Below are positions 19,405 through 29,850 of a stretch of 64,000 nt of DNA, in pieces. This stretch comes from Flavobacteriaceae bacterium. Its GTDB lineage: Bacteria; Bacteroidota; Bacteroidia; Flavobacteriales; Flavobacteriaceae. Numbering within the stretch: the first letter of the stretch is position 1; the number at the start of each line of letters is the position of its first letter. The stretch spans positions 1 to 64,000 of the forward strand of contig JANTFW010000002.1 in the NCBI GenBank assembly GCA_024763245.1, read 5' to 3'. A model generated the notes under the pieces. That model did no database searches, had not been told where the DNA came from, and was given only the letters and a program-made list of their open reading frames with translations. Made by a program: the position numbers and the translations under genes.

Positions 19405-20070
19405 ATGAATATACAAATGGAGACCGGATGGAAAACAGCCTTGGAATCTGAGTTTTCCAAGCCCTATTTTGTTGATTTGGTTCATTTTGTTAAAAAAGAA
19501 TACAAAGATCATACTTGTTATCCTCAAGGAAAAAACATTTTTGCAGCATTTGATAGTTGTCCTCTACAAACACTAAAAGTAGTCATTATTGGACAAGACC
19601 CCTATCACGGACCGGGACAAGCCAATGGATTGTGTTTTTCTGTTCATGAGGGTATTAACCACCCACCTTCCTTACAAAATATCTTTAAAGAATTAGAAAG
19701 TGATACGGGAAAAACCTATCCCAAAAGTGGAGATTTATCCAAATGGGCTCAGCAAGGGGTATTGCTAATTAATGCTACCTTAACGGTACGTGCACATCAG
19801 GCAGGCTCGCATCAAAAAAAAGGTTGGGAAACTTTTACCGATGCGGTTATTAAACACATATCAGATACTGAGGAACATATTGTTTTTCTATTATGGGGTG
19901 GATTTGCAAAAGGAAAAAGTAAATTTATCAATACCGATAAACATCAAATTTTCACCAGTGGGCATCCTTCACCGCTAAGCGCAAATAGAGGGTATTGGTT
20001 TGGAAATAAACACTTTAGCAAAACGAATACGTATTTGAAATCTGTAGGTAAAACACCTATTAACTGGTGA
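19405..20070 (+). CDS. ung: Uracil-DNA glycosylase (family 1)
   Basis: 221 residues. It has the water-activating loop GQDPYHGPGQANGLCFSV with catalytic Asp and the minor-groove loop HPSPLSA; the length is close to the E. coli enzyme (229). It removes uracil from DNA in base excision repair. I chose the ATG at 19405; a TTG 36 bases upstream would add residues over the promoter-like T-rich stretch and has no support in the family. Divergent from mutS2 and convergent to the M90 peptidase gene, 5 bases away. Confidence 0.97.
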   Translation: MNIQMETGWKTALESEFSKPYFVDLVHFVKKEYKDHTCYPQGKNIFAAFDSCPLQTLKVVIIGQDPYHGPGQANGLCFSVHEGINHPPSLQNIFKELESDTGKTYPKSGDLSKWAQQGVLLINATLTVRAHQAGSHQKKGWETFTDAVIKHISDTEEHIVFLLWGGFAKGKSKFINTDKHQIFTSGHPSPLSANRGYWFGNKHFSKTNTYLKSVGKTPINW

Positions 20071-20075
20071 TACCA

Positions 20076-20876
20076 CTACCAAAATTTTTTGAGTTTCCTT
20101 CGGGTCATTTTCTGATTGAAAATACGCTCTAATACCTGATAGAGTTCCGGATGTTTTTTCTTCAATAGTTTAGGTCGCTCAAAAAAATACTCGCTAGCAA
20201 CTGCAAAAAACTCAGCAGTATTAGTTCCGGCATAAGGGTTAATATCTGATTTTTTTAACTCTATTTTTTTAATTTCTTTATGCATTAAATCTAACCACGG
20301 AATGGTATATTGTTTCTCCAAGAGTCGTTGAGGAATCCCATCAATAGTATTATCGGATTTGTCTAACAGATGTACAAACTCGTGAATCGCCGTGTTTTTT
20401 TTATCGGATTCATTACTAAACCCATGATATAAGGCCGGTTTTGATAAAATCATTTTTCCTTCCATAAATCCGGTTCCCACCATACCTAAGGTATTACGGC
20501 CTACACCCTCGGTTTTAAAATCTTCATCAAACCTATCCGGATACAACTGTACAATTCTTAAGTTGTGATAACGCCATTGCGGAAAACCAAAAATAGGGAT
20601 TATGGCGCTAGAAGCTACCAAAAGTTTATCTTCGTCCGTACAATCTACATCAATTCCTATAATTTTATAATTCAAAATAAAGGCCTGAACCTCCTTTTCA
20701 AATCTATCTTTCTCACTATTGGATAGAGATTTGTAAAACACTACATTTTCTTGTAAAAAGTTTCTCCATTTTTCAGGAAACACGGCTAAAGCAGGTTTCC
20801 ATTTTTCAGTTTGAAGGGATTTATGAATAACCCAAAGAGCACTTATCAGTAGTAATAAACCAAATAAACTAAGCAT
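20076..20876 (-). CDS. M90 family zinc metallopeptidase (MtfA-like)
   Basis: 266 residues. One N-terminal membrane segment (about 1-18), then an MtfA/M90 domain with zinc motif HEFVH (HExxH), followed by LLDKSDNTIDGIP, and the downstream glutamate motif EFFAVASEYFF. In E. coli, MtfA binds the Mlc repressor and has peptidase activity; Mlc is not expected here, so the target is unknown. ATG at 20876 is chosen over the adjoining GTG at 20879. Nine bases after the NAD(P)HX repair gene, so likely one transcript. Confidence 0.88.
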   Translation of the reverse strand: MLSLFGLLLLISALWVIHKSLQTEKWKPALAVFPEKWRNFLQENVVFYKSLSNSEKDRFEKEVQAFILNYKIIGIDVDCTDEDKLLVASSAIIPIFGFPQWRYHNLRIVQLYPDRFDEDFKTEGVGRNTLGMVGTGFMEGKMILSKPALYHGFSNESDKKNTAIHEFVHLLDKSDNTIDGIPQRLLEKQYTIPWLDLMHKEIKKIELKKSDINPYAGTNTAEFFAVASEYFFERPKLLKKKHPELYQVLERIFNQKMTRRKLKKFW

Positions 20877-20885
20877 CACAAAAAA

Positions 20886-22484
20886 TTAAAAAGGAGCATC
20901 AAAATCATCATCAAAAAATAGATCGTCCAAATAGTCATCAAAGGTTTGAATGGCTTTGTCTGTTTCTTCTTGATTGGTTTTTGTGTACACCAGTTCGTCA
21001 AAAGCTTCCGGTAACAATTTTACTATATCTGAAGCTATTATGGGCATATCTTTAGCATATCTTAATGTCAAATTAGCTACACTTCCGTGTAAAAAAACTC
21101 CGAGAATTGCCGCATTTAAGGGCGAATATCTTTGAGCTAATAATCCGGTAATGATTCCCGTTAACACATCTCCTGAACCTGCGGTTGCCAAAGAAGCTTT
21201 ACCACTAGAATTAAAAAATAAATTATCTTCATCAACAACCAAAGTGTGTGCTCCTTTTAGCACTACAATTACATTATGCTGTTTAGAAAAAGCTTTAATT
21301 TTATTTATTTTATCATAATCATTACCCCAAGATCCCAATAAACGTTCTAGTTCTTTAGGATGTGGTGTTAGGATGCATTTTGGTGGAAGCTCGTTTAACA
21401 GTTCTTTGTTTTGAGAGATGATATTTAACCCATCCGCATCAATGAGCATTGGTAAATTATTCTCTTTTAAAAAATGACCAAATGCTGTAGCTGTTTTAGG
21501 ATCTGTTCCCATCCCTATACCGATTCCTATCACACTTGGCTTTGATTTATAATTAAAGAATTCTAATTTATCTTCTGCATCCACTTCAACCATTACCTCT
21601 GGCACGGCCGTTTGTACTATTTGATAGCCACATTTTGGAATAAATGCCGTAACCAAACCACTACCAATTTGCAAAGCAGCTTTTGAAGCCAAAACAACTG
21701 CACCTATTTTTCCAAAACTGCCACCAATTAGCAAGCTATGCCCATAACTACCTTTGTGTGAGAATTTTTTTCTTTTCTTAATTTTAGTCACTACTTCATC
21801 AGGAATCGTATAGTGAATGTTAGTTTTTAATTGGTTGATAAAGGCCTTATCCAAACCTATATCAATTATAGCAAAGTCGGCTACAAAATCTTGATTTTCG
21901 GGTAATAGAAACGCTAATTTCGGTGCTTGAAAAGTAAGGGTTAAATTAGATTTTATAACGGCTTCAGGGTCTTGAACAGGACTGTCAATAGGTAGCCCAG
22001 AAGGCACATCAATTGCAAAAACTGTAGCATTAGATTGATTGATGTATTGTATTAATTTCTTAGTAAAACCGGTAATCGGCTTGCTAAATCCTATCCCAAA
22101 GATAGCATCAATAACAATATCATCTTTGGAAAGAACAGGAAAATCTTCTTGGGTATATATGCTCTGTGGGGATACATTTTCTAACTCTATTCGTTTAAAG
22201 TTCGTAATAAAATCATCGGACATGTTTTTTGAAAAATGTACCAGATAGGTATATACCAAAAATCCATCTTGATGCAATAATCTAGCAATGGCTAAACCAT
22301 CTCCTCCATTATTACCCATTCCGCAAAAAATATGTATTTGTTTTTTCCGATCCAACTTATTATAATGAAACCATTGTACACAATTAAGGGCCGCGCGTTC
22401 CATTAAATCTATCGACTTTATCGGCTCATTAACAATGGTATTTCTATCTGCTGCTCTTAACTGTTCCGTATTTAGAATTTTCAT
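20886..22484 (-). CDS. nnr: Bifunctional NAD(P)H-hydrate epimerase/dehydratase
   Basis: 532 residues. N-terminal YjeF_N epimerase domain (1 to about 215; GNNGGDGLAIARLL and DAIFGIGF) fused to a C-terminal ribokinase-like dehydratase (about 225-500; TPHPKELERLLG and GSGDVLTGIITG). It repairs damaged NAD(P)HX: one domain interconverts the epimers and the other dehydrates the S form using ADP or ATP. An additional acidic tail of about 30 residues (ending DDDFDAPF) is not part of either domain. Cytoplasmic. Upstream of the M90 gene on the same transcript. Confidence 0.95.
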   Translation of the reverse strand: MKILNTEQLRAADRNTIVNEPIKSIDLMERAALNCVQWFHYNKLDRKKQIHIFCGMGNNGGDGLAIARLLHQDGFLVYTYLVHFSKNMSDDFITNFKRIELENVSPQSIYTQEDFPVLSKDDIVIDAIFGIGFSKPITGFTKKLIQYINQSNATVFAIDVPSGLPIDSPVQDPEAVIKSNLTLTFQAPKLAFLLPENQDFVADFAIIDIGLDKAFINQLKTNIHYTIPDEVVTKIKKRKKFSHKGSYGHSLLIGGSFGKIGAVVLASKAALQIGSGLVTAFIPKCGYQIVQTAVPEVMVEVDAEDKLEFFNYKSKPSVIGIGIGMGTDPKTATAFGHFLKENNLPMLIDADGLNIISQNKELLNELPPKCILTPHPKELERLLGSWGNDYDKINKIKAFSKQHNVIVVLKGAHTLVVDEDNLFFNSSGKASLATAGSGDVLTGIITGLLAQRYSPLNAAILGVFLHGSVANLTLRYAKDMPIIASDIVKLLPEAFDELVYTKTNQEETDKAIQTFDDYLDDLFFDDDFDAPF

Positions 22485-22564
22485 CTGACTATATTTAACT
22501 TTTTATCATATTAAGATGGACTCATTATTCATGATCAACCTTATACAAGAATTTTACCAAGGTC

Positions 22565-23236
22565 TTATTTCAAGGCTTTGTTAAAAAATTGAAGAATAGG
22601 AAAAACAATTTTATAACGATTAATAATTGTATTCATCAGCTCTTCTTCTAAAAGGATAGAAGGCGAAAGTGAGCTTTCAAAGTACCATTGTTTATTATAC
22701 AGGAGTTCCTGTTCTAGTGCTTCTTTTTGAAATTCTCTGGGTAATCGTTTGTATTTTTCTCCCTTTATCTCTCCAAAAGCGCTTCTAAAATCATTATTTT
22801 GGGTTAGTTTATTTAAGGTATCTTTAGTGCTAACAATATGATTCCTAACTTTATGTAATTGTAGTTTATTAGGCATATAAAGTCCGACAAAAACAGCCAC
22901 TCTTTCGGGATTAAATTCAAGATACATACCCGGAATACTTTTATCTTTCTTTCCTTTACTTGAAATAATTGCCGAATTAAATAGCTTATAAGGTGACTTA
23001 TCTTTCGAAAAGCGTATATCACGATTTATTCGAAAAATAGCATCTCTACTGGTAATCTTTAGGGTAGCATCTATTTGGGACAATTCTAAAATTAAATCTG
23101 AAATAAAATGTTGAAAAGCTTGTTTTACAGAAACTTCATATCGTTTTCTGTTTTCATCAAACCAGTGTTTCGTATTATTAGCTGCCAGCTCTTTAAAAAA
23201 ATCTAAATAATCTTTAGTGAAGTATCGCATACCCAT
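22565..23236 (-). CDS. DUF2461 family protein
   Basis: 223 residues matching the DUF2461 family (YTDYLDFFKELAANN-like start, FRINRDIRFSKDKSPYK core, and GLYMPNKLQLHKVRNHI). The family is widespread in bacteria and fungi and has no established biochemical role. Soluble; no signal or membrane segment. The gene lies between the NAD(P)HX repair gene and a BtuB-like receptor, all minus strand, with 47-80 base gaps. Confidence 0.85.
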   Translation of the reverse strand: MGMRYFTKDYLDFFKELAANNTKHWFDENRKRYEVSVKQAFQHFISDLILELSQIDATLKITSRDAIFRINRDIRFSKDKSPYKLFNSAIISSKGKKDKSIPGMYLEFNPERVAVFVGLYMPNKLQLHKVRNHIVSTKDTLNKLTQNNDFRSAFGEIKGEKYKRLPREFQKEALEQELLYNKQWYFESSLSPSILLEEELMNTIINRYKIVFPILQFFNKALK

Positions 23237-23283
23237 GTTTTAAAACCTAAAGGTAATGAGTTTTTTTGAATAAACTAATGGAA

Positions 23284-25095
23284 CTAAAAAGTAAATGATA
23301 GTGCGCTCATAATGTTGAATTTGGGCATGGGAACCAAGTTGGTTTCCGTATATTCTTCGTTAAGAATATTTCGAGCGTCAAAATTTAGTTGCCAGTGTTT
23401 ATAAGTATATCGTACCATAAAACTAAGGAGATGGTATTTTTCTCCTACTATTCGTTCCGTATAAGCATACGACAGATTAGATTGTAAAGCACTTGAATAA
23501 TCAGATTGTAAACCTAGGGTTACACGATGTTTGAAACTCGATAAAGCATATCTGGAAAAAAGGTTGCTATCATCACTTATCTCATCATCCATTTTGGTTG
23601 CACTCATGTGTATTTTTTGCGGCATTGCAAGTATTTTAAAGGCATACTTACCCGATAACTCAATACCCCTTGTCAGCGTCTGATTATAGTTAGAGGCTTG
23701 CCACTTATCGGCCTCATTAACTTTAGTCCAATCTATTAAATCCTTTGAGTTTCGACTAAAATAGGCTAAATTTATCTGATATTTTTTAGGATTATAGTAG
23801 AACCCAACATCATAGGTTAATGCGCGTTCCGGTTTTAAATTAGCGTTACCTTCTTCCGCAGGACTTTCGTAATACAAATTGGTATAAGTGGGAATTCTAC
23901 TGGTGAAGCCCAGATTAGCATAAAATTTAAAATAATTAGAAAACCTATAGCCAACATCTATTCCGGGATAGGTAAAAAACTTAAAGTCTGAGTAATACGA
24001 AAGAGCAATACCCGGCGTTATATCTAATTTTGAATCTAGCCATTGAAAACGGTGTTCAAGAAACATATTAAGGGTTGATCGATTATGATCTCCAAGGTTA
24101 TTACTCTCCAAAAATCCTTTATTAAAATCCATACCAATTCCTGTTTCTCCCCATTTATTCTCCAGACTTACATCTATTGAAGCACCTACTCTATTATTGA
24201 TGTGTAGATTTTTATAAAAATCCGGATTATCCCGAATAAACACATACATATCTCGATTTCTTCGCCAGTAAAAAACGGAATGAACTGTATAGGTATCTTT
24301 ATTTATCTGATGATTAAAAGCGAGTAGATGGGTTTGTGTTTCTTCGTATTGATCTTTATAATCGGGACTTGCATAAAAGCCGTTAGCACCAAACTTACGC
24401 TGACCGTACGAGAATAGCAATTCATAATCTTTGCAAGTAGTTTTAACAAAAGCGCTAAGGTTAGAAAAGTCCGTATTATATCGATAACCATCGGATTTTT
24501 GTTGTTTTAAAAATAACTGTACAGCAGCATCTTTAAATTTTTTTTGAGTCCCAATACTCAGTCCATAATTTTGAAATGAACCCAGCTTTAAAGACAGTTT
24601 TGTTTGGTCTGTTTTAATCTTCTTAGTTACAATGTTAATGACTCCATTCATAGCATTTTGCCCATATATTCGTGATGCAGCCCCTCTAATAATTTCGATT
24701 CTTTCAATATTATCAATAGCTATTAATCCATTCATGATATGATGACCCGATTGTAAATCATCCATCTTAATACCATCAATCAATAAAAGCGTTTGATTAA
24801 AATTTCCGCCTCTTATATATAAGTCCGATTGCATCCCATCTATACCCCTACGGCGAACATCTACTCCTACCACCTGTTGTAAAACTTCATCTAGACTAGT
24901 TATTCCCATCATTTTAATAGTTTCCGACGAAATAACTGAAATGGTATGAGATCGGTTTGAAAAAGGGATACCTAATCGTTGACTTTGAATAACAACTTCT
25001 TCAATTTTTTGGATGGTATCTAAGCTATTGTTTTGGGAATAAATACGTAATGAAACCGCCGTTATTACAAATATAAAAAATAGGTTTTTAGTCAT
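23284..25095 (-). CDS. TonB-dependent receptor, BtuB-like
   Basis: 603 residues. Signal peptide (1 to about 20), TonB-box-like start (EEVVIQSQRLG), plug domain (about 40-155, with YIRGGNFNQTLLLIDGIK and IEIIRGAASRIYGQNAMNGVINIVTKK) and a 22-strand-sized barrel that ends FNIMSALSFTF. Outer-membrane, energised by TonB. Size and plug resemble the BtuB/cobalamin-type receptors, but vitamin B12 cannot be concluded: there is no cobalamin riboswitch in the 119-base leader and no partner uptake genes are adjacent. Confidence 0.88.
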   Translation of the reverse strand: MTKNLFFIFVITAVSLRIYSQNNSLDTIQKIEEVVIQSQRLGIPFSNRSHTISVISSETIKMMGITSLDEVLQQVVGVDVRRRGIDGMQSDLYIRGGNFNQTLLLIDGIKMDDLQSGHHIMNGLIAIDNIERIEIIRGAASRIYGQNAMNGVINIVTKKIKTDQTKLSLKLGSFQNYGLSIGTQKKFKDAAVQLFLKQQKSDGYRYNTDFSNLSAFVKTTCKDYELLFSYGQRKFGANGFYASPDYKDQYEETQTHLLAFNHQINKDTYTVHSVFYWRRNRDMYVFIRDNPDFYKNLHINNRVGASIDVSLENKWGETGIGMDFNKGFLESNNLGDHNRSTLNMFLEHRFQWLDSKLDITPGIALSYYSDFKFFTYPGIDVGYRFSNYFKFYANLGFTSRIPTYTNLYYESPAEEGNANLKPERALTYDVGFYYNPKKYQINLAYFSRNSKDLIDWTKVNEADKWQASNYNQTLTRGIELSGKYAFKILAMPQKIHMSATKMDDEISDDSNLFSRYALSSFKHRVTLGLQSDYSSALQSNLSYAYTERIVGEKYHLLSFMVRYTYKHWQLNFDARNILNEEYTETNLVPMPKFNIMSALSFTF

Positions 25096-25117
25096 TTAGT
25101 AGAGTTGTTAGTAGAGG

Positions 25118-25125
25118 CAAAACTA
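25118..25125 (-). promoter_or_regulatory. -7 element of the BtuB-like receptor gene
   Basis: Minus-strand TAGTTTTG (25125-25118) fits TAnnTTTG and directly follows the rpoBC-operon terminator, 22 bases before the ATG. Confidence 0.45.
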
Positions 25126-25126
25126 T

Positions 25127-25159
25127 AAAAAAAACACCAAATAAATTTGGTGTTTTTTT
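25127..25159 (-). terminator. Terminator at the end of the rpoBC operon
   Basis: Perfect stem of arms AAAACACCAAAT and ATTTGGTGTTTT with a 2-base centre, flanked by A/T runs on both sides, 56 bases after the DUF3467 stop. Confidence 0.85.
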
Positions 25160-25214
25160 AATTTTAAGATTAACAGTACAGAGTGTAATCCCTATAAAAA
25201 CAAATGCCTCTAAA

Positions 25215-25532
25215 TTAAGCTTGTCCCGTCGGACCAAAATTCATAGGAATTTGATGTTGTTTATCATAATCTTTAATCTCACCATGCTGTTGTTCAAACT
25301 TTTTAACATTATCGGCTAATGCCTTTATTAAACGTTTCGCATGTTGTGGTGTCAATACGATTCTGGATTTTACCTTTGCTTTAGGTTTACCAGGCATAAT
25401 ATTGATAAAATCAATGACAAACTCGGAAACCGAATGATTGATAATTGCTAAATTAGAATAGATTCCTTCTGCTATTTCCTCCGACAATTCTATATTTAAC
25501 TTTCCCTCTTTGGAATTCTTGTTTTCAGCCAT
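25215..25532 (-). CDS. DUF3467 family protein linked to rpoC
   Basis: 105 residues. A conserved small protein (LSEEIAEGIYSNLAIINHS…FVIDFINIMPG, then RIVLTPQHAKRLIKALADN) that is commonly found directly after rpoC in Bacteroidetes. It starts 2 bases after the rpoC stop, so it is part of the RNA polymerase operon. No function is known; the setting suggests a role near transcription or ribosome supply, but that is inference. Confidence 0.85.
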   Translation of the reverse strand: MAENKNSKEGKLNIELSEEIAEGIYSNLAIINHSVSEFVIDFINIMPGKPKAKVKSRIVLTPQHAKRLIKALADNVKKFEQQHGEIKDYDKQHQIPMNFGPTGQA

Positions 25533-25534
25533 AA

Positions 25535-28500
25535 TTAGTTATCCATTTCTTGAGTTATTGAATCCATTTCATCCTGCGACCCCACAATATAATTATCATA
25601 ATCACGCATACCGGTTCCGGCAGGAATTCGTTTACCGACAATTACATTTTCTTTGAGGCCTTCTAAATAATCAATTTTACCACTAACAGCAGCTTGATTC
25701 AATACTTTAGTAGTTTCTTGGAAAGATGCTGCGGAGATAAATGATTTTGTTTGTAAAGAGGCTCTAGTAATACCTTGAATAACTTGTTCTGCCGTTGCAG
25801 GTTCAGCATCACGTGCATTTACTAAATTTTTATCAGCTCTTCTCAAGGCAGAATTTTCATCTCTCAATTGTCTGGCATTAATTAATTGTCCCGCTTTATA
25901 TTCCGTTGAATCTCCCGGGTCTACAACAATTTTCATTCCAAAAATACGATCATTTTCTTCGATAAAATCATTTTTGTGTACCAATTGATTTTCTAAGAAT
26001 AGGGTATCACCGGAATCAATAATTTTAACTTTACGCATCATCTGACGAACCACTACTTCAAAGTGTTTGTCATTAATTTTTACCCCTTGTAATCGATAGA
26101 CTTCTTGAATTTCATTGACAAGGTATTCTTGTAATTTAGAAGGGCCTTGAATACGTAAAATATCTGCAGGAGTAATAGCACCATCTGATAGCGGCATTCC
26201 ACCTTTAATAAAATCATTTTCCTGAACCAAAATTTGATTCGATAATTTTACCAAGTATTTTTTAATATCACCGGCTTTTGTTTCCACAATAATCTCACGG
26301 TTCCCTCTTTTAATTTTACCAAATGAAACTACACCGTCAACCTCTGATACAACGGCAGGATTAGAAGGATTACGAGCTTCGAACAACTCGGTTACCCTTG
26401 GTAAACCACCTGTAATATCACCAGCTTTACCCGCAGAACGTGGTATTTTAACTAAGACTTTACCCGCATTAACCTTCTCGCCATCATCTACATTTAAATG
26501 TGACCCCACAGGTAAGTTATACGAACGTAAAACTTCTCCTTTTTTACCAACAATCATCAAAGAAGGAATAATTTTTTTGTTCTTAGACTCTGTGATGATT
26601 TTTTCTCTAAATCCTGTTTGCTCGTCGATTTCAACTTTAAAGTTGATTCCCTTTTCGATATTTTCAAACTGAACTTTTCCGGAGAATTCAGAAATAATAA
26701 CACCATTATGTGGATCCCATTGACATACCACATCCCCTTTTTTGATTTTCTTTTTATTTCCTAGGAAATATTCCGAACCATACGGTATATTCTTAACACT
26801 TAATACAATATCTGTTTTAGGATCCATAATTCTGATTTCCGCTGTTCTTGAAACCACAATATGTTTCTTTTCACCGGTATCTTCATCAGTAACTTCAATC
26901 GTTTTTAATTCTGTAATTTCAAAATTACCGTCAAACTTAGATATTAATTTATTCTCTTCAGAAACGTTACCGGCAACACCACCTACGTGGAATGTACGTA
27001 ATGTTAATTGTGTACCCGGTTCTCCAATAGATTGTGCAGCTACAACTCCAACAGCCTCTCCTTTTTGAACCATTTTATTGGTAGCTAAACTACGACCGTA
27101 ACATTTTGTACAAATTCCTCGTTTGGCTTCACAAGTTAAAGCAGAGCGTACCTCAATAGTTTCAATGGTCGTCTCATTAATCTTTTGTACCACTTCATCA
27201 TCAATTTCTTCGCCTGCAGCAACGATAATCTCATCTGTTTTAGGATGATACACATCGTGTAAAGAAATACGTCCTAATATACGCTCTCCTAAAGATTCAA
27301 CAACCTCATCATTCTTTTTAAGAGCAGATACCTCTAACCCTCTTAGTGTGCCACAATCCTCTTCGTTGATAATTACATCTTGAGATACATCGACCAAACG
27401 ACGTGTTAAATACCCCGCATCGGCTGTTTTAAGTGCGGTATCGGCAAGTCCTTTACGCGCACCGTGAGTAGAAATAAAGTATTCTAAGATCGATAATCCT
27501 TCCTTAAAGTTAGAGATAATTGGATTTTCAATAATATCTCCACCGGCAGCAGTAGATTTTTTGGGTTTTGCCATCAAACCACGCATACCCGTTAATTGTC
27601 GAATCTGGTCTTTAGAACCCCTTGCTCCGGAATCTAGCATCATAAATACAGAATTAAAGCCTTGTTGATCTTCCCGTAAGCGCTTCATAGATAATTCTGT
27701 TAATTCATTATTAGCCGCTGTCCATACATCAATAACTTGATTGTAACGTTCTTTGTGACTTAATAAACCAAAATGATGGCTTTCAACAATACCATCAACT
27801 TTTTTACGAGCTTCGGCCACCATAGTTTCCTTTTCTTTAGGAATAATAATATCCCCTAAGCTAAAGGACAAACCTCCTTTAAAGGCAAAATCATAACCCA
27901 TGCGTTTGATTTCGTCTAAGAAATTGGCCGTTGTGGGAATGTCTGTTTTTTTAAGGATGTTACCAATGATGTTTCGCAATGATTTTTTATTCAATACTTC
28001 ATTGATATAACCAGCTTCTTCGGGTACCACTTCATTAAATAAAACACGTCCTACAGTAGTTTCTATAACTTTGGTTACTACCTCACCATTTTCATCTAAA
28101 TCCTTGGTTCTTACTTTTATAGCAGCATTTAATTCTACGGCTTTCTCATTAAAAGCAATAATAACTTCTTCAGGTGAATAGAAAGTCATTCCTTCACCCT
28201 TTACTTTGTATTCTTTTGTAGATTTGCGTTCTTTGGTCATATAATAAAGACCCAAAACCATATCCTGAGAAGGCACTGTAATAGGTGCTCCATTGGCCGG
28301 ATTTAACACACTGTGTGAAGCTAACAATAACATTTGAGCTTCAAGAATTGCTTCAGGACCTAAAGGTAGGTGAACTGCCATTTGGTCACCATCAAAATCC
28401 GCGTTAAAGGCGGTACAAGTCAATGGGTGTAAACGAATGGCTTTGCCCTCTATCATTTTAGGTTGGAAGGCTTGAATACCTAAACGGTGTAATGTAGGGG

Positions 28501-29827
28501 CACGGTTTAGTAAAACAGGGTGTCCTTTTATTACATTTTCTAAGATATCCCAGACTACGGGTTCTTTTCTATCAATAATTTTCTTAGCCGTTTTAACAGT
28601 TTTTACAATCCCTCTTTCTATTAATTTACGAATAACAAAAGGTTTATAAAGTTCGGCAGCCATATCTTTAGGTAAACCACACTCGTGTAGTTTAAGATTT
28701 GGACCAACAACAATAACGGAACGAGCCGAATAATCTACCCTTTTTCCTAAAAGGTTTTGACGGAAACGACCCTGTTTTCCTTTTAAAGAATCAGAGAGTG
28801 ATTTTAAAGGTCTGTTATTGGCTGTTTTAACAGCAGATGATTTACGGGTATTATCAAATAAAGAATCTACCGATTCCTGCAACATCCGTTTTTCATTTCT
28901 CAAGATTACCTCAGGAGCTTTAATCTCCATTAATCTTTTTAAACGGTTGTTACGAATAATTACACGTCGGTATAAATCGTTTAAATCGGAGGTAGCGAAA
29001 CGCCCACCATCTAAGGGAACTAAAGGTCTTAATTCCGGTGGTATTACAGGAATTACTTTCATAACCATCCATTCCGGTCTGTTTTCTCTATTTTTTTGAG
29101 AATCTCGTAATGCCTCTACAACATTTAAACGTTTTAAAGCCTCTGTTTTACGTTGTTTAGAGGTTTCTGTGTTTGCCTTGTGTCTTAATTCATAGGATAA
29201 GGTTTCTAGATCAATACGTGCCAATAAGTCTATAAGGCATTCTGCACCCATTTTAGCAATAAACTTATCCGGATCACTCTCATCTAAATATTGATTTTCT
29301 TGAGGAAGTGATTCCATGATATCCATGTACTCTTCTTCAGTCAAGAAATCCATCTTTTGGATAGGTTCTCCCTCGGCATTTTTTGCAATTCCGGGTTGTA
29401 TGACTACATAGCGCTCGTAGTAGATAATCATATCTAATTTTTTGGAAGGTAAACCTAACAGGTATCCCATTTTATTAGGTAATGATTTAAAATACCAGAT
29501 ATGAGCGACAGGAACTACTAAATTGATATGTCCTACACGTTCTCTACGTACTTTTTTCTCCGTAACTTCTACACCACACTTGTCACAAACAATTCCTTTA
29601 TAACGAATACGTTTGTATTTTCCACAGGCACATTCATAATCTTTAACCGGACCGAAAATACGCTCACAAAATAAGCCATCACGTTCGGGTTTGTGCGTAC
29701 GGTAATTAATAGTTTCCGGTTTGATTACCTCACCTCTAGATTCTTTAAGAATCTTTTCAGGTGACATCAAGCCAATTGTAATTTTATTAAACTTTTTAAC
29801 TGTATATTTTTCGTTTCTTCTTGCCAT
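25535..29827 (-). CDS. rpoC: RNA polymerase beta' subunit
   Basis: 1430 residues. The catalytic NADFDGDQM magnesium-binding motif, the N-terminal zinc site ([20 protein letters not shown]), the second zinc site ([16 protein letters not shown]) and the trigger loop region ([11 protein letters not shown]) are all present and in order. Part of the core enzyme; pairs with beta from the upstream gene (23 bases). Length matches other Bacteroidetes beta' subunits. Confidence 0.99.
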   Translation of the reverse strand: MARRNEKYTVKKFNKITIGLMSPEKILKESRGEVIKPETINYRTHKPERDGLFCERIFGPVKDYECACGKYKRIRYKGIVCDKCGVEVTEKKVRRERVGHINLVVPVAHIWYFKSLPNKMGYLLGLPSKKLDMIIYYERYVVIQPGIAKNAEGEPIQKMDFLTEEEYMDIMESLPQENQYLDESDPDKFIAKMGAECLIDLLARIDLETLSYELRHKANTETSKQRKTEALKRLNVVEALRDSQKNRENRPEWMVMKVIPVIPPELRPLVPLDGGRFATSDLNDLYRRVIIRNNRLKRLMEIKAPEVILRNEKRMLQESVDSLFDNTRKSSAVKTANNRPLKSLSDSLKGKQGRFRQNLLGKRVDYSARSVIVVGPNLKLHECGLPKDMAAELYKPFVIRKLIERGIVKTVKTAKKIIDRKEPVVWDILENVIKGHPVLLNRAPTLHRLGIQAFQPKMIEGKAIRLHPLTCTAFNADFDGDQMAVHLPLGPEAILEAQMLLLASHSVLNPANGAPITVPSQDMVLGLYYMTKERKSTKEYKVKGEGMTFYSPEEVIIAFNEKAVELNAAIKVRTKDLDENGEVVTKVIETTVGRVLFNEVVPEEAGYINEVLNKKSLRNIIGNILKKTDIPTTANFLDEIKRMGYDFAFKGGLSFSLGDIIIPKEKETMVAEARKKVDGIVESHHFGLLSHKERYNQVIDVWTAANNELTELSMKRLREDQQGFNSVFMMLDSGARGSKDQIRQLTGMRGLMAKPKKSTAAGGDIIENPIISNFKEGLSILEYFISTHGARKGLADTALKTADAGYLTRRLVDVSQDVIINEEDCGTLRGLEVSALKKNDEVVESLGERILGRISLHDVYHPKTDEIIVAAGEEIDDEVVQKINETTIETIEVRSALTCEAKRGICTKCYGRSLATNKMVQKGEAVGVVAAQSIGEPGTQLTLRTFHVGGVAGNVSEENKLISKFDGNFEITELKTIEVTDEDTGEKKHIVVSRTAEIRIMDPKTDIVLSVKNIPYGSEYFLGNKKKIKKGDVVCQWDPHNGVIISEFSGKVQFENIEKGINFKVEIDEQTGFREKIITESKNKKIIPSLMIVGKKGEVLRSYNLPVGSHLNVDDGEKVNAGKVLVKIPRSAGKAGDITGGLPRVTELFEARNPSNPAVVSEVDGVVSFGKIKRGNREIIVETKAGDIKKYLVKLSNQILVQENDFIKGGMPLSDGAITPADILRIQGPSKLQEYLVNEIQEVYRLQGVKINDKHFEVVVRQMMRKVKIIDSGDTLFLENQLVHKNDFIEENDRIFGMKIVVDPGDSTEYKAGQLINARQLRDENSALRRADKNLVNARDAEPATAEQVIQGITRASLQTKSFISAASFQETTKVLNQAAVSGKIDYLEGLKENVIVGKRIPAGTGMRDYDNYIVGSQDEMDSITQEMDN

Positions 29828-29850
29828 AATGATTTGTCTAATTTAATAAG

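Noticed and set aside
25096..25214. Cobalamin riboswitch before the BtuB-like receptor
   Set aside because: Only 119 bases, filled by a terminator and a -7 element; no riboswitch core.
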